Notes: generated from the sequence alone by a model not told the origin. Positions 9,254-19,024 are shown, counted from the stretch's first letter. The stretch: 38,081 bases of DNA from Aurantimonas coralicida (GCA_011050685.1 DRFF01000165.1:1-38081), one strand, 5' to 3'. Made by a program: numbers and translations.

Positions 9254-12200
9254 ATGTCCAAGACCAAATCCTTCGACCAGCTCACCGACGACGCGGTCAA
9301 CGAAATCGAAGAGGCGCTTCGGGTCGATTTCGAGGAGCCGGGCAATTCGGACGATCTGAAGGAGGCGTCAGGTCATCTTGAGGAAAGCGCATCCGCCGAT
9401 GCGACGAAGGTCGAATTTTCGCTCGACGATTTCGAGCGGCAGATCAATGAAACGGCAGGCCGCCTGCGTACGGAAGAAAACGCCGCACCCTCGGGCGGAG
9501 CAAGACGCGCTTCGGTTTCCGACCTGGTCGGCGGTGGCCGGGCGAAAGCTCCGATAAGTGCGGCTCCCAGCGAGAAAGCAGCTCTGCCGTCAAATATCGC
9601 GCCGGATTCGACTGCAAGACCGTCCCGCGATAGCGGCACTTCCACGCGTCCTCAGCAGGCTAGTGAGCCCCCGACGGTGGGACCGTCGGCGCCTCGGAGC
9701 GCGGAACCGCCGCGCGCCTACGCCCAGTCCGCCGCCAACGACGAGCAACGACGCACGACCGTCATGGCGCAAGCGCTGCTCGACCGGCGGGCCTCCAGCG
9801 CTCCGATATGGATCGCGCTTGCCGTATCGATCGCCTGGATCGGATTCGTCGGCTTCATGGCCTCGGGTCTTTATGGCATCGATGTCGCCACGCTATCCAG
9901 CGGCCTGGTCAGTCCGGCGCGGCAGCGTGACCTGCTCCTGCTGACGGCCGTCGCCCTCGTTCCGGTTCTGTTGATCTTCGCCTTCGCCGTCATGATCCGC
10001 CGTGCCGCCGATTTGCGCCTGACGAGCCGTTCGCTCGCCGAAGTGGCGCTGCGTCTCGCCGAGCCCGAAACGATCGCGACGGAACGGGTGATGAGCGTCG
10101 GCCAGGCGGTTCGTCGCGAGGTGGCCGCTCTCGGAGAGGGCGTCGAGCGCGCACTGTCGCGCACCTCCGATCTGGAAAACATCATCAGCACCGAGGTCGG
10201 TGCCCTCGAGCGGGCGTATGCCGACAACGAAGGCAAGATTCGCACGCTCGTCCAGGATCTGGGAACAGAGCGTGAGGCGATGCTGTCGCACGCCGAGCAC
10301 CTCCGTTCCTCCGTCGTCGGTTCGCATCAGCGGCTCGTGGAGGATGTCGATCAGACGTCCGAACACATCCTGCAGCGAATTGAGGAGGCATCCCAGCGTT
10401 TCACCAGTCTGCTCGACGAGCGCGGCGAGGCATTTGCCCGCGACCATGTGAAGCGTAGCGAGAATTTCATCGCCATGTTCGAGGAGCGCAGCCGCCTCGC
10501 CAGCGAAACCATTGCCACCAATAGCGAGAGCCTGATGGCCCGGCTGACTGGGGCCGGCGACGCGGCGAGCGAACGGCTGAACGCGACCGGCGACGAGGTC
10601 GGGCGCCTGCTGGAAAATCGGACGGCCGAGATCAAGAACCGGTCGGTGGAACTGCTCGAGCAGCTCGATTCCGTGGGCAATGACATCCAGAGCCGCCTTG
10701 TCGCATCAGGCGACGCGGCCTCCGGCCTGTTGAAATCACGTGGCGAAACGCTCGCGGCGAACAGCGAGAAATTCCTCACCGATCTCACCAGCCTTCTGGA
10801 CGACCGTGCCATCGGCATCGCGATGGACGGCGAAACCTTCCTGGCCAGCCTGGATGGCGCGTTCGAGGAGCGGATGCGCGAAATCGGCGAAAAGAACGGT
10901 TTGTTCCTCACCAGTCTCACCGAGAGCGTCGACTCGCGCAGCCGGAAACTGGAGGAAGAATCCGGACGCTTCCTGGAGGTCCTCGACACCAGCCTGGTCG
11001 AACGCACCGAGCGCGCCACCCAGATTCTCGCTGACGCCAACAGCCGGACCATCGGCGATCTCGACGACCGGATTGCGTCGATCGATCGCACATTGGCCGA
11101 CCGGGGCGGCTTGCTGGTCACCAACATCGAACAGCGGGCCGATGCGATCGAGCGTTCGACCGATCGCATCACTGCGGCTCTGGAGACGCGCACCAAGGAC
11201 TTCGCGGGCGTGCTTTCCGAGCGGACACAGGAGATCGTCGAGGCCTTCCAGTCCGGCCATTCGGATCTTTTGATGAAAGCCAGTGATGCGGTAGCGCTGA
11301 CGCAGATGGCGCTCGAGGCCCGCACGAGCGAATTGCGCGCCCTCTTTGACGAGCGTGTTGCGGGCTTCGACGGTCTGATGGAAGAACGGACCGGCAAGCT
11401 CGCCGGCACCATCGACGATCGCTTGCTGGCCTTCGATCTGGCCAGTGACAGCCGCGTCGACAATATTGCGCAGCGGGCCGATGAGATGGACGCTGCCCTG
11501 GAGCGGACGGCGGAGCGCCTCGAGACCTTGCTCGAACAACGCCGCGCCGAGATCGAGGCCTCGATCGAACGCGGGGCGGAAGGAGTGCGTACGGCGTTCG
11601 ACGGCCGGGCAAGCGCGCTGGAAGAGACCATTGCCTCTCACGGCGAGAATCTCGACGCGTCCTTCGCTTTCGCGCAGCAGAGTCTGCTCGGCAACCTCGA
11701 AGAGCGTGGTTCCAGCCTGACTACCGCCATCGAGGAAACCGTCGCTCGCATGGAAGACCTCATCGGCGCGAGTGAGGGTGCCCTGGCCAAGGGTATCGAC
11801 GAACGGACGAGCGCGTTGGCCAACCTTCTCGACGAGCGCCAACAAGCCATGCGCACGACGCTCGACGAACGAACCAGCCTGTTGCGGTCGGCTTCGCAAG
11901 AAAGCCACAGCGCCCTTCTGGCCGCGCTCGACGAACGAATTGCCGGAATTTCCGGCGGCTTCGACGACGCCGTGCGCCATGTCGCCGACGAGCTTTCCGA
12001 GCGTGTCCAGTCGCTCCGAACCGTCATCGAGGATTCGCGCCTCGCGATCGTTGGAGACGTCGACAGAAACACCGAGCGCCTACGCGGCGAGATGGACGAG
12101 CGGACCGAGGACTTCGGAAATCGGATCGCTGTCAGCGCCGGGTCCCAGCTCGCGGCGATCGAGAGCGCCTTGTCCATCGTGGTCGAGGGTCTCGACGAAC

Positions 12201-15200
12201 GGACCGCACAGCTACAAAACGCGGCGGATGGGGTCGCGACCTCTCTACGCGACGAACTCGACGGCCGCTTCGAGACCATTCGCTCCGTCATGGCCGAAGG
12301 TCGCGAGACGTTGATCGGTGATCTCGACGGGCGTACCCGCATCATCGCCGAGGAGATCGGCGATCGGGTGATGCGCGTCGGCGAAGGGCTGGATTCCCGC
12401 ACGGCCGCGCTACGCGGCATTGTCGAGGAGGCGCGCACCATTCTGGTCGATGGTCTCGACGAGCGCATGGCGGCGATCCACGCCATCGTCGACGGCTCGC
12501 AGGGATCGCTCCTTGCCGGTCTCGACGAGCGCACCGCTCGGATCGGCGAGGAATTCGATTCCGGTCGCGCGTCGATCGCCGCGGCGATCGAGGATCGCGT
12601 CAAAGGTATCAGCGATGCGCTGTTCGATGCCGATCTGCGCCTCGCTTCGGTGCTTGAAGAGCGTCGCGACAGCCTCGCCGCGATCGTCGAGGAAGCTGCC
12701 CGCTCCGCCGCCGCGACACTCGGCGACCGAGCCGACGACGTCCGCCGCGCCATCGAGCAAAGTGTCGGTGACGTCTCGTCGTCCTTGGAGCTTCGGCGCA
12801 ACGATCTCGTATCGGCGTTGGAAACCGGCTCGACCACCCTCACCGGCGCGCTGGACGAGCGGACCGACGCGATCTCCGCCGCGCTCGAGCGAGGCCTCGG
12901 CAATGTCGAGCGTACGTTGAACAATCGCGCGGCGATGATCGCGAAATCGCTCCGTCAGACGGTGACGGCGGCCACCACCGCGTTGAGCGAGGAAACGGGC
13001 CGCGCCCGCGAGAGCCTCGAAGCGGAAGGCAACAAGATTTCCGCAAGCGTCTCCGGCATCGATCGCTTGTTCCTGGCGTCCGGAGAAGAGGCCCGCGTCA
13101 AGATCGCCGGTGAAGCCGATCGTCTTGCCGAGCGTCTCGGCGCCCTGGCCGATGATCTGGCGAGCCGCTCGGCCGAGGCCAGCGCCACCCTCGTCGGTGA
13201 AGGCGGCCGGATTGCCGAAAACATCGGCGGCGCGGCGGAAGTGATCCGTTCGCTGTCCGAGCAATCGCGCACGCGGTTCGCCACCGAAGCGGATGAACTT
13301 GCCAGGACCATGGCCGAACTGTCGGGTCGCCTGCGCGAGGAGGGACAGGGCGTGCGCGAGGAACTCGCCGGACAGCGTCTGGCCCTCGTCGACAGCCTCG
13401 CCGGGATCACCACGTCCGTCGAGAGCCAACTGGCCCGCAACACGGAGAGCTTCGCGGCACAGATCGGCGCGGCCAGCGAGCGGATTCGCTCGGCGGGCGA
13501 CGAAAGCCGCGAGCGGTTTGTTGCCGATGCCGGTGAGATCGCGAGCCAGGTCGAAAATGCCTCGGCGAAGATGCGTGAAATGACCGAAGTGGCGGAAGTC
13601 GCGCTGCGCGAAAACACGGAAGGCTTTGCACGCCGACTGTCCGGCACCTCGTACCAGTTGCGCACGGAAACCGACCGCGTGGCGGGAACCCTTGAGGAGC
13701 GTTCGCAGCGCTTTACCGAGGAACTTGCCGGCGTTTCGGAGCGCTTGTCCGAAATGTTGAGCTCGAACACGCTCAGCAGCGAACTCTCCGGGGCAACGGA
13801 GCTTATCCGCAGCGAGCTCGCCAACGCATCGCAGTCGATGCGTGACGGCGTCATGGAGGTTGCCTCGCAACTGCGCGGCGACGTTACGGACGCCTCGCAG
13901 AGCCTGCTTCGCGACGCCGACGGCGCGCGCGAGGAAATGATGGTTCGGAGCCGCGAGCTCGCCGACCACCTCGCCTCGATTTCGAGCGCGATCCGGGTCG
14001 AGACCGAGCGCGCCCGCGAGCAACTCCTGGAAAGCGCTGGAACGGTCGGCGAAGATCTGTCGAACAGGATGAGTCAGTCCGAGCAGGCCATCGCGGCCCG
14101 CGCCCGGATGATGGGCGAGGAACTCGATGCCAAGACCCGCGATCTGACCACACTGTTGAGCGCGCGCACGGCGGATATCTCGCGCATTCTCGACGAAGAG
14201 GCCCGGCCGATGTTCGACCGCCTCGGCGAGAACGGTTCCGAGTTCGCCCAATTGCTCGAACATAGCACCCGGGATGCCTCCGAGCGCCTTCGGGCGGAGA
14301 ATGCAGCTCTCGTCGCTGCGCTCGGCCGGCGGGCCAGCGAAACGATCGATAGTCTCAATCAGTCCTCCAACGAGATTCTCGGCGCATTGGACGAGAAGAC
14401 GTCAACTGCAGTCGGCCTCGTCGCGGATATGCGCGATCAGCTGCAGCGCGAGGTCGGCTCGCTGATCGGCCGCCTGTCGCAGACGAGTGGTTCGCTGCGC
14501 GGGCTCGTCGAGGAAACCGCAAGCAATCTCGGCGCCATCGACGCGACTTTGCAGGAGAGCGGGACGCGCTTCACCCAGGGCGCCGAGCAGGCCTCAAATT
14601 CGATCTCGCTGTCCTCGCGCCTTCTGGAAAGCAATGTCGAGCGTCTCGACAAGCTGTCGATGACCGCCTTCTCCAAGGTGGCCAGCATCGCCGACCGGTT
14701 CCAGGAGCACGGAGCAGTGCTCGCCGAGGCCGTGCAACTCATCGATACGAGCGAGGCCACGCTGCGCTCCACCCTGGAGGGTGGACATGGCGGCATCGAA
14801 GAGCTCTCAGCCGGGCTGGTAAAGCGCTCCGAGGAAATCGGCGAGCTGATGCGTTCCTTCGAGGGGGTCATGGACGGCCTGTTCGATCGGACCGAACAGC
14901 GCTCCCGTCTGATCTCGACGCGGCTCTCTTCCGAGGTGGGCGAGACGCTCGGCGAGGCGGATCGCAAGATGCAGGGAGCGGAACAGCGATCGCGTGCCAC
15001 GGCCGAGGCCATGCGCGATGCGGTCCAGTCGGTGATCGAGGACGCGAGCCAGCGCTTCGAAGGTGCAACCGAGGAAATGCGCCGCACTGCCGCCGAGATT
15101 CGTCAGGAGCTCGAAGCGGCCCGAAGCGAGATCAAACGCGGTGTCGTCGAATTGCCGGAGGAAACGCGCACGAGCACCGAGGCGATGCGGCGGGCGGTCT

Positions 15201-16096
15201 CGGATCAGATCCGGGCGCTGCGCGATCTTTCCGAGGTCGTCTCTCAATCCGGCCGCGCCTTCGACGTGTCGACTCGCGGCGCGGCGCCGACGCGGTCCGC
15301 TGCGGCGGCTCCGCAACCAGCCAGCGCAAAGCGCCAGGTAGCATCGCAGGCGACGCAGCCCTCCCTGGATGCCGAGCTGACAGAGGAGCAGGAACGGGAC
15401 GTCGAGGAGCAGATCGCGGCATCCTTCATGACTGACGGAAATCTGGCGCGGGACCTGCGCGGCTCGAACTTTGATGCGCCAAGCCGCACGGGAACCACAC
15501 CGGCAAAGTCTGCCGAGATGCGCTCGACCGAGCCTCGGCCCAGCGGCGACCACTCGTTGCCGATGCGCCCGGCGGCACAATCAGGCGAGACGGCAGGTCC
15601 TCCTGAAGCTGGCGGCCGTTCGGGCGGCTGGGTGTCGGACCTTCTGCGTCGGGCCTCGCGCGACGAGGAGCAGGGTGGAAGTTCCGCGTTGAATCCAGAC
15701 GAGCCGCAGCCGGCAGTGCGTTCGCCGCAAGCGACCCGTTCGCCAGACTCGGTGATGGACTCGCTGAATTCACTGTCCGTCGATATCGCGCGGGCCATCG
15801 ACCACAAGGCATCGGTCGAGCTATGGGACCGCTATCGCAGCGGCGAACGCAACGTCTTTACCCGCCGCCTCTACACGATGAAGGGGCAGCAGACCTTCGA
15901 CGAGATCCGTCGCAAATATCAGCGCGACGGCGAGTTCAAGAAGGCCGTGGACCGCTATCTCTCGGACTTCGAGAGCTTGCTCGGCGATATCGCGAAGAAA
16001 GATCCTGAGAACAACCTCACAAAGACCTATCTCACGTCGGACACCGGCAAGGTCTACACCATGCTGGCCCATGCTTCGGGCCGGTTCGACGGCTGA
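9254..16096 (+). CDS. Growth pole ring (GPR)-like giant apolipoprotein/hendecad-repeat membrane protein
   Basis: A 2280-residue protein matching in layout the large GPR protein of Agrobacterium, about 2100 residues, with internal apolipoprotein-like domains, which organises unipolar growth. Residues 1-180 are acidic, low-complexity and cytoplasmic. Two transmembrane helices follow (about 184-206 and 225-248). From about 280 to 1980 the protein is almost entirely helical and built on 11- and 22-residue periods beginning L/I-D-E-R-T. A Pro/Ser-rich linker (about 2015-2170) leads to a conserved globular C-terminus (ELWDRYRSGERNVFTRRLYT to TSDTGKVYTMLAHASGR). The homologue is needed for localised wall growth at the pole, so the same role is inferred. 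GAGG lies about a dozen bases before the ATG. Many long antisense ORFs inside it are codon-bias shadows. Confidence 0.85.
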   Translation: MSKTKSFDQLTDDAVNEIEEALRVDFEEPGNSDDLKEASGHLEESASADATKVEFSLDDFERQINETAGRLRTEENAAPSGGARRASVSDLVGGGRAKAPISAAPSEKAALPSNIAPDSTARPSRDSGTSTRPQQASEPPTVGPSAPRSAEPPRAYAQSAANDEQRRTTVMAQALLDRRASSAPIWIALAVSIAWIGFVGFMASGLYGIDVATLSSGLVSPARQRDLLLLTAVALVPVLLIFAFAVMIRRAADLRLTSRSLAEVALRLAEPETIATERVMSVGQAVRREVAALGEGVERALSRTSDLENIISTEVGALERAYADNEGKIRTLVQDLGTEREAMLSHAEHLRSSVVGSHQRLVEDVDQTSEHILQRIEEASQRFTSLLDERGEAFARDHVKRSENFIAMFEERSRLASETIATNSESLMARLTGAGDAASERLNATGDEVGRLLENRTAEIKNRSVELLEQLDSVGNDIQSRLVASGDAASGLLKSRGETLAANSEKFLTDLTSLLDDRAIGIAMDGETFLASLDGAFEERMREIGEKNGLFLTSLTESVDSRSRKLEEESGRFLEVLDTSLVERTERATQILADANSRTIGDLDDRIASIDRTLADRGGLLVTNIEQRADAIERSTDRITAALETRTKDFAGVLSERTQEIVEAFQSGHSDLLMKASDAVALTQMALEARTSELRALFDERVAGFDGLMEERTGKLAGTIDDRLLAFDLASDSRVDNIAQRADEMDAALERTAERLETLLEQRRAEIEASIERGAEGVRTAFDGRASALEETIASHGENLDASFAFAQQSLLGNLEERGSSLTTAIEETVARMEDLIGASEGALAKGIDERTSALANLLDERQQAMRTTLDERTSLLRSASQESHSALLAALDERIAGISGGFDDAVRHVADELSERVQSLRTVIEDSRLAIVGDVDRNTERLRGEMDERTEDFGNRIAVSAGSQLAAIESALSIVVEGLDERTAQLQNAADGVATSLRDELDGRFETIRSVMAEGRETLIGDLDGRTRIIAEEIGDRVMRVGEGLDSRTAALRGIVEEARTILVDGLDERMAAIHAIVDGSQGSLLAGLDERTARIGEEFDSGRASIAAAIEDRVKGISDALFDADLRLASVLEERRDSLAAIVEEAARSAAATLGDRADDVRRAIEQSVGDVSSSLELRRNDLVSALETGSTTLTGALDERTDAISAALERGLGNVERTLNNRAAMIAKSLRQTVTAATTALSEETGRARESLEAEGNKISASVSGIDRLFLASGEEARVKIAGEADRLAERLGALADDLASRSAEASATLVGEGGRIAENIGGAAEVIRSLSEQSRTRFATEADELARTMAELSGRLREEGQGVREELAGQRLALVDSLAGITTSVESQLARNTESFAAQIGAASERIRSAGDESRERFVADAGEIASQVENASAKMREMTEVAEVALRENTEGFARRLSGTSYQLRTETDRVAGTLEERSQRFTEELAGVSERLSEMLSSNTLSSELSGATELIRSELANASQSMRDGVMEVASQLRGDVTDASQSLLRDADGAREEMMVRSRELADHLASISSAIRVETERAREQLLESAGTVGEDLSNRMSQSEQAIAARARMMGEELDAKTRDLTTLLSARTADISRILDEEARPMFDRLGENGSEFAQLLEHSTRDASERLRAENAALVAALGRRASETIDSLNQSSNEILGALDEKTSTAVGLVADMRDQLQREVGSLIGRLSQTSGSLRGLVEETASNLGAIDATLQESGTRFTQGAEQASNSISLSSRLLESNVERLDKLSMTAFSKVASIADRFQEHGAVLAEAVQLIDTSEATLRSTLEGGHGGIEELSAGLVKRSEEIGELMRSFEGVMDGLFDRTEQRSRLISTRLSSEVGETLGEADRKMQGAEQRSRATAEAMRDAVQSVIEDASQRFEGATEEMRRTAAEIRQELEAARSEIKRGVVELPEETRTSTEAMRRAVSDQIRALRDLSEVVSQSGRAFDVSTRGAAPTRSAAAAPQPASAKRQVASQATQPSLDAELTEEQERDVEEQIAASFMTDGNLARDLRGSNFDAPSRTGTTPAKSAEMRSTEPRPSGDHSLPMRPAAQSGETAGPPEAGGRSGGWVSDLLRRASRDEEQGGSSALNPDEPQPAVRSPQATRSPDSVMDSLNSLSVDIARAIDHKASVELWDRYRSGERNVFTRRLYTMKGQQTFDEIRRKYQRDGEFKKAVDRYLSDFESLLGDIAKKDPENNLTKTYLTSDTGKVYTMLAHASGRFDG
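12191..12982 (+). repeat. Twelve in-register 22-residue (66 bp) repeats within the GPR-like gene
   Basis: From the CTC at 12191 the protein can be cut into twelve consecutive 22-residue units with no insertion or deletion. Unit starts include LDERTAQLQN, LDGRFETIRS, LDSRTAALRG, LDERMAAIHA, LDERTARIGE, IEDRVKGISD, LEERRDSLAA and LDERTDAISA. Each unit starts with a hydrophobic residue and usually has Arg at position 4, the pattern of apolipoprotein-type amphipathic helices (two hendecads per unit). Units of 11, 22 and 33 continue the register upstream to at least the IDERTSALANL segment near 11800. The DNA copies are diverged, so this is an old protein-level repeat, not a recent tandem duplication. 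Confidence 0.85.
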
Positions 16097-16385
16097 TCGA
16101 GGCGAATGAGCGGGCGTTCAGCGCCTCGCTCCGACCATGCTGATCGAGAAAATCGGCATGGTCGAGCTTGGCGAAGAGGTCTCCAACGTTCGACGGCTCA
16201 GGGACCCGAATGAGTCCTCGGTCCTGTAACGAGGACGACCGACAAAATCCTGGTGAGTGAAGCATGCCGCCTACGGCGAAGGCGTGTCCTTCGGCCACCG
16301 TTCACCCGAAAACGAGCCAAGCAGAGCTCTGTCGAACCATAAGGGCGGCGCCTCGGCCTGCCGCTGACAAGCAGGAGGAATTCCC
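16097..16385. other. Spacer after the GPR-like gene with two stem-loops and a 30-codon ORF
   Basis: A near-perfect 13-bp stem (16132-16144 with 16152-16164, one G-T wobble, 7-nt loop CGAGAAA) lies 36 bp after the stop. A weaker inverted repeat, CGAGGCG/CGCCTCG (16098-16104, 16122-16128), precedes it, and GTCCTCG/CGAGGAC (16214-16220, 16230-16236) follows. None is followed by a T-run, so termination would be factor-dependent. A 30-codon frame, MLIEKIGMVELGEEV..., runs 16137-16229 through the first stem but has no ribosome-binding site, so it is not called as a gene. Confidence 0.35.
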
Positions 16386-17723
16386 ATGCCCGGCCTCTCG
16401 CCTCTAAGCCGCCTGTCCGGCCGTCTCAGCTTTCGCGCGGCCGAGCGAACAGCCGCCGCGATCGGCCGGGTTGAAGCTTTGAGCGATGAGGCGGTCGGGA
16501 GAATCTTCACCCGCTTCGATGCGGTAAAAGTGATGCGTGCGGCGGAAGCGCTTGATCGCGACCCCACCCTGCGGCAAGGGCCCCTCGCCGGCCTGACCAT
16601 CTCGATCAAGGACCTCTTCGATCAGGCTGGCGAGATTACCACGGCGGCGTCCGTCTACCTGGCCGACAGGGCGCCGGCCGAAGCGGACGCCGCGGCGGTG
16701 GCACGATTGAAATTGGCAGGCGCCATCCCCTTCGGCCGAACCACCATGTCGGAATTCGCCTATTCCGGCGTCGGGCTGAATCCGCATTTTGGCACGCCCG
16801 GCAATAGCCACGACCCGTTACGGATACCGGGCGGATCGACGTCGGGCGGCGCGCTGAGCGTGGCTCTCGGCCTCGCCGATGTCGCGCTCGGATCGGACAC
16901 CGGCGGTTCCGTGCGCATCCCGGCTGCGTTCAACGGGCTGGCCGGCTTCAAGCCCACCCAAGCGAAGGTGCCGCTCGACGGCGCCTTCCCTCTGTCGCAG
17001 TCCTACGACAGCGTCGGGCCCCTCGCGAGAGACATTCGGACCTGCGCTGGCGTCCATGCCGTCCTTAGTGGCGAGACCCCACCAGCCTCGCCACTAAGGA
17101 CGGCAGCCAAGGGTCTGCGAATCGGTGTCGTCCGCACGGTTCTCACCGAGGGTCTCGACGGGCAGGTGGCCGCCGACTTCGCCGCCGCCCTCCAGGCACT
17201 TACCGACAACGGCGTCGAGTTGGTCGACGTCGACATGCCGGCGCTTGCCAAAGCGGGAGCGATCAATCGGGTGATCGTGGCCTCGGAGGCGCACCGGGTC
17301 CACGCCGATCATCTCGATGCGTTGGAGAAGGTTGGCGATCCGCGGGTGCTTCAGCGGATCATGGCGGCGGTGAGTTTCGCGCTGGGCGAGGAAGAACAGG
17401 CGCGGGTCGAGCGATCCGCCGCGCAAGCCGCCTTTGTCGGTCTCGCGGCGGGTTTCGACGCATTTATCGCTCCGACGATTCCGATCGTTCCGCCGCTGAT
17501 CGCCGAGGTGGAGGCCGATTACGATCGGCTCAACGCCTTGGTTCTGCGCAATCCATCGACGGTCAATTGTCTTAACGGTTGCGCCGCGACGATCCCGATG
17601 CATGCCGCCGGATCGCTGCCGACGGGTCTGATGGTCTTTGGCCCCGGCGGAGCGGACTGGGATATCCTCGCGATCGCCCAATGTTTCGAGCCTCTCGCCC
17701 AACGTGGCGCGTCGAAGGATTAG
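16386..17723 (+). CDS. Amidase (amidase-signature family)
   Basis: A 445-residue amidase-signature hydrolase. The Ser-cisSer-Lys triad is visible: K75 in LTISIKDLF, cis-Ser S151 in IPGGSTSGGA and nucleophile S175 in DTGGSVRIPA, with the family's 24-residue spacing between the serines. Such enzymes hydrolyse amides to acid plus ammonia in the cytoplasm. A role as GatA is unlikely because gatB/gatC are absent and the C-terminus is short. AGGAGG eight bases before the ATG gives a firm start. It is convergent with dctM, overlapping by 4 bp at the stops, so a link with the transporter substrate is possible but not shown. A perfect 19-bp inverted repeat lies inside the gene at 17057-17105. Confidence 0.88.
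   Translation: MPGLSPLSRLSGRLSFRAAERTAAAIGRVEALSDEAVGRIFTRFDAVKVMRAAEALDRDPTLRQGPLAGLTISIKDLFDQAGEITTAASVYLADRAPAEADAAAVARLKLAGAIPFGRTTMSEFAYSGVGLNPHFGTPGNSHDPLRIPGGSTSGGALSVALGLADVALGSDTGGSVRIPAAFNGLAGFKPTQAKVPLDGAFPLSQSYDSVGPLARDIRTCAGVHAVLSGETPPASPLRTAAKGLRIGVVRTVLTEGLDGQVAADFAAALQALTDNGVELVDVDMPALAKAGAINRVIVASEAHRVHADHLDALEKVGDPRVLQRIMAAVSFALGEEEQARVERSAAQAAFVGLAAGFDAFIAPTIPIVPPLIAEVEADYDRLNALVLRNPSTVNCLNGCAATIPMHAAGSLPTGLMVFGPGGADWDILAIAQCFEPLAQRGASKD
17057..17105. repeat. Perfect 19-bp inverted repeat inside the amidase gene
   Basis: The left arm TGCCGTCCTTAGTGGCGAG (17057-17075) is exactly complementary to the arm at 17087-17105, with an 11-nt loop (17076-17086). It encodes HAVLSG...PLRTA in a variable loop of the amidase and keeps the reading frame. 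Coding DNA rarely carries so long a perfect palindrome. It could be a hairpin affecting mRNA, a small mobile palindrome or a fold-back artefact. Confidence 0.8.
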
Positions 17724-19024
17724 TTGACGAACTGCGGCATCAAGAGGCGTGGTAGCCAGAGTGTGATGGAAGGGAAAAGAACGACCAGCACCAGGATGGT
17801 CAGCATCGGCAGCAGGATGAACGCCACGTCACGCATCGCCGCCTTCACCGGAATCCCGCCGATCGAACACGAGATCAGCAGACAGAGCCCGTATGGCGGC
17901 GTCACCAGACCGAAGGCGAGGCTAATGATGCCGATCATGGCGAAGTGGATCGGGTGCATCCCGACCTCGAGGGTCACCGGATAGAGCACGGTGCCGAGGA
18001 TGATGATGGCCGGAATGGCGTCGATGAAGAGGCCGATGATCAGGAAGGCGATCGCGACCGCGAAACCCATTTCGACGATTCCAAGATCCAGGACTTGCAC
18101 ATAGCTGACAAGGGCCGCGGGAATTCTGAAATAGGCCAGCGTCCAGCCAAAGGCGCTCGCGGTGCCGATGCAGAACAGGGCGATCGCCGCAAACCGGCCG
18201 GTATCATAGAAGACATGGGCCACTTCGCGCGGACCGACCGCGCGGTAGACGATCAGGCCAAGAACGAGTGCATAGAGCGCGGCGACGACCGATGCTTCGG
18301 TCGGCGTAAACAGACCGCCGACGATACCGCCAACGATGATGACCGGCGTCAGCAGCGCCAGCAGAGCCCCCACCAGAGCGCTCGCGAATTCGCCAAGCGT
18401 CGCGCGGCCGTGCGGTTGCATGCCATGCCGGCGGGCATAGACGTAGACCGCCACCATCATCGCCATCCCAATCAGGATGCCGGGCAGGATGCCGGCGACG
18501 AAGAGGCCGCCGATCGACACCGACATCAAGCCGCCCCAGACGACCATCAGGATCGACGGGGGGATGATGACGCCCATCACCGACGAACAGGCCGTGACCG
18601 CCACCGAAAAGGACGGAGAGAAACCTTCCTTCTTCATTTGCGGAATCAGCAGCGACCCGATTCCCGCCGCGTCGGCGGTGGAACTGCCGGAAATGCCGGC
18701 GAAGAACATCGAGACGACCACGTTGACGTGGCCGAGCCCGCCCGGCAGGTGGCCGACCATCGCGCGGGACAGGCGGATCAACCTGTCGGTAATCCCGGCC
18801 GCGTTCATCAAATTGGCCGCGAGCAGAAAGAACGGCACGGCCAGAAGGACGAAGGAATTGTAGGAGCGGAACATCTCCTGCAGCACCAGCACCGGTGTCA
18901 GGCGAGGCTCGATGAAGAAAACCGGGATGCAGGCAAGCGCCAAGGCGAACGCGACCGGCACGCGCAGGATGATGAGAAGAAACAGAAGACCGAACAAAAT
19001 GCTCGCGACAGTGCCCGGCGTCAT
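17720..19024 (-). CDS. dctM: TRAP transporter large permease (DctM family)
   Basis: A 434-residue inner-membrane protein with about twelve hydrophobic helices, the large transport subunit of a tripartite ATP-independent periplasmic transporter. Family marks include LLAVPFFLLAANLMNAAG, the GISGSSTADAAGIGSLLIPQM loop and VIIPPSILMVVWG. It moves the solute brought by DctP using the sodium gradient. ATG 19024 overlaps the dctQ stop as ATGA, which fixes the start and shows coupling. A longer upstream reading in this frame is antisense-like and was discarded. The stop overlaps the convergent amidase stop. Confidence 0.93.
   Translation of the reverse strand: MTPGTVASILFGLLFLLIILRVPVAFALALACIPVFFIEPRLTPVLVLQEMFRSYNSFVLLAVPFFLLAANLMNAAGITDRLIRLSRAMVGHLPGGLGHVNVVVSMFFAGISGSSTADAAGIGSLLIPQMKKEGFSPSFSVAVTACSSVMGVIIPPSILMVVWGGLMSVSIGGLFVAGILPGILIGMAMMVAVYVYARRHGMQPHGRATLGEFASALVGALLALLTPVIIVGGIVGGLFTPTEASVVAALYALVLGLIVYRAVGPREVAHVFYDTGRFAAIALFCIGTASAFGWTLAYFRIPAALVSYVQVLDLGIVEMGFAVAIAFLIIGLFIDAIPAIIILGTVLYPVTLEVGMHPIHFAMIGIISLAFGLVTPPYGLCLLISCSIGGIPVKAAMRDVAFILLPMLTILVLVVLFPSITLWLPRLLMPQFVN

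Noticed and set aside
12410-14263. 617-codon minus-strand ORF inside the GPR-like gene, and several other long antisense ORFs there
   Set aside because: Repetitive codon use of the hendecad region keeps antisense frames open; there are no start signals or domains.
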